A stretch of 64,000 nucleotides of DNA, taken from NCBI GenBank assembly GCA_012845835.1, contig JABAKD010000004.1:6801765-6865764 (forward strand), given 5' to 3'. The translations under genes and the position numbers were made by a program. Within the stretch, counting starts at the first letter, position 1. Every line of letters starts with the position of its first letter. Below the pieces are notes generated by a model. It saw only the letters and a program-made list of their open reading frames with translations, was not told the origin of the DNA and ran no database searches. The stretch is from Undaria pinnatifida (lineage: Eukaryota > Sar > Phaeophyceae > Laminariales > Alariaceae). This document shows positions 35,201 through 38,200 of the stretch, piece after piece.

Positions 35201-38200
35201 GAGGTCTTAACCTCCCAAATTGAAGAAAATTCCGAAAGCAATAGGTGCGCTGACCAAGCGTGGAACTATCTGTTAGTATGGTCGGTTTTGGGGTATTATT
35301 TGTCATTATAGGACCAGCGCACAGAAGCGTTGGTCGGGTTGCCCGAACGAAAGTCTTCAAACGTCGGGTTCCGGGTGAGATGTTGAGCTTCTTCCTCTTG
35401 TGAAGAGATCAGAAGCCCCTCGGAATCTGTTGCACAACCCTAGCGCGCGATACCGCTCTCCGCGTTACGCCGTGCGCCGGCAGAGGCTGCCAGGAAGCTC
35501 TTTTCGCTTGCACGTGATTCCGGAATAACGGGACATCTTTTCCCCAAAATCGTCGAAATGTTTACACTCTTTTTTGTTTCCTGTCATGCTGAGGCCAAGC
35601 TGCTGTTGCTCTTCGGTCAGCGCCTCCCCCCCCCCCCGAAAAAAAAAACACAGTGTTTTCTGCGAACGATGTGGCGTTCCTCTCTTGAGGAACCTCAGAC
35701 GCACATGCCACTATTTCTACTACTGCTACTATTGTTACTATTGCTACTATTGCTACTATTGCTACTATTGCTATTAATACTATTGCTACTATTGCTACTA
35801 TTGCTACTATTGCTACTATTGCTACTAAGAGTACGGTGCAGGTGCACCATATTTTTTGTGAGGCGACCCATGCTACTGTACATTGGCGATCCCTTTGGGG
35901 GCCTTTTTTTGTCATAGGCCCAGAGCCACTCGCGCGAGCAGCCCCTCTGTTCTTCTGCGGCCTTACGTTTTCTTCGTGACGTAACTTGACGAAATCACTC
36001 CGCAATGGAATGGTTATCTTCGCCGCCTGAACTAATCGCCTAAACCATTGACGTGCGCTACGATGATAGAGGTGGACCACTTTTTTTTTCGGGGGTTCCT
36101 CAAATTGGGAGCTTAAGACATGATCCCTCCCCCCCAAAACGATTTGGAGGAGCAAAAATAAAACTCCTACCGGATGAAAAACCCCGTGACCTAGGTACAC
36201 GACGAGAACCATGAACAAAAACGGTCCATTTCCGTCGATTTCGGGTTAAGGAGCCCCGCCATCTAGAAAAATGTTCAGACGAAAAGTGCTACCTCTAATG
36301 TAGCACGCGTCTACTCCGGTCAGTGAGGTATCGAGTCACTCGCGCGGGTGCCTCAAGCCCGGAGGTGGAAATGGAGGTGTCCCCCTTGCCGTAGCATTTT
36401 TGAGGCTCATAACGTCCCGAGGGGATATACGCCTCAGCCCAGAAACCGACAAGCCTTAGGGAAGGCCAAAAGCGCGACCCGATGAGCAAACGACGCGTGC
36501 TACGATAGAGATGCACCATTTTTTTTTCAAGTTTGCTCATTTTAGGAGGTTAAGGCATGTCCTTCTTAACCTTAAAAACAAGAACAAAATCTGATTTGGG
36601 ACAATAATAAACCTGCTTTATCGCGGATGGAAAATCGCACGGCCTAGGTGTACAACGAGAATCATGATCAAAAACGACCAACTTCCGACGATTTTGGGTG
36701 GAGGAGTGTCTTACGTCATTCGGAAATCATTCCAGACTGATCGTGCTACCTCAATCGTACCATGTGCCAAGCCTACGGTCTAGGGGACGCACATAAACGG
36801 TTCGCTGCCAAGTGTTCGAGAATGTGAAATTTCGACGATTTTGAGTTAAGGAGCCGCATCGTCCACAAATAAATGCGCAAAAGACGCATGCTACGATGAT
36901 GGAAGCATCGATTTTCGTCTGAAACTATTTCTGAATGACGGGGCTCTATAACCCAAAATCGCCGGAAATACGCCATTAAGTTTTGGCATGGATCGTTCTC
37001 GTTGTGTACCTAGGCCATGGGGTTTTTCATCCGGTGGCAGTTTTGTTTTCTCCAACAAACCAAGTCTTGGGAAGAGGTCTTATGCTCCCAAATCGAGGAA
37101 CCCCAGAGAAAAATAATGGTGCACCTCTATCGTGTAGCATGTGTAAAACAAGTGCCACCTCTATCGTACGCACGCCTCTTCAGGGAACAAATACGGTGTA
37201 TCTGTACCGTCCCATTGCGGCCAGTGTTTACCTTCGATCTTGAGTGTCATATGGGCAGGAGGACAAACCTTCGATCGTTGACGGATACCTGGGACAACGT
37301 AGTGTAGCCCAGTACACTACGATTCAACGAACGTGGAACCTGCTGGAAAAACGCCTTGGGGCAGGCAAAAGGCGTCACCTCTTGGCGGATGTTATTTTGG
37401 CGGCTAGCAGGGTCATCCCACGGTAGGGGTTCCAATTTTTGGGGCAGACGCGGTCTACGATAGAGGTACACACCACGGTTTTCCTGGGGTTTCCTCGATT
37501 TGGGAGGTTTAAGACCTCTCCCAAAAGCTGGATTGGAGAAAACAAGAACTGCTACGTACCGGATGAATCCCATCGGCTAGGTATAAGCCGAGAATCATGG
37601 TAAAAAATGACCGATTCCCGACGAATGGTGGGTTAAGGAGCCCCGTCATTCAGAAAACATTTTTGCCAAAAATGGGTATACCTCTATCGTAACAGGCGTC
37701 GTCAACTATACCTAGGAGTCGGTAGGGGTTGCAGTTGTTCGATAAAACTATTAATAGTAATATACCTGTTCGGTTGAGCTCCTCAAGTGGGCAACTACCG
37801 GTTAGTCTGATATTTTTACGGGTATAGTTCGTCTTAGAGACTAGGGAATAGAAGCTCGGTCGGGTCGCGGGAACGAACGTCTTCGAAAGTCATTTTTCGG
37901 GTGAGATGCTGAGCTCCTCATGCCAAGAGCTCACAAAATTGTTAGAATGTGATGTGCACCCCTGCCGCGGGATGACTCTATCGTGCCACGCGTCTAGTGG
38001 TTACCTCTTGTATCTTGTGTTACTGTTCTCAGCGGTAGGAGAAACCTTCGGTTATTGCCGGGGGGTACAATATGACGTGGTAATACACCGCGATCAATCG
38101 AACGCGGAACCTGCTAGAAAAAAAACGTTTTCTTTTTTGTGGGCAAAACTCCGCTGCCTCGGGGGAAGACCAATCTAGCGTTGGCTGCCGTCAGTTCCGT

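Noticed and set aside
35558-36218. A 218-codon minus frame and a 119-codon plus frame
   Set aside because: Both depend on the (CTACTATTG)n repeat and MITE sequence.
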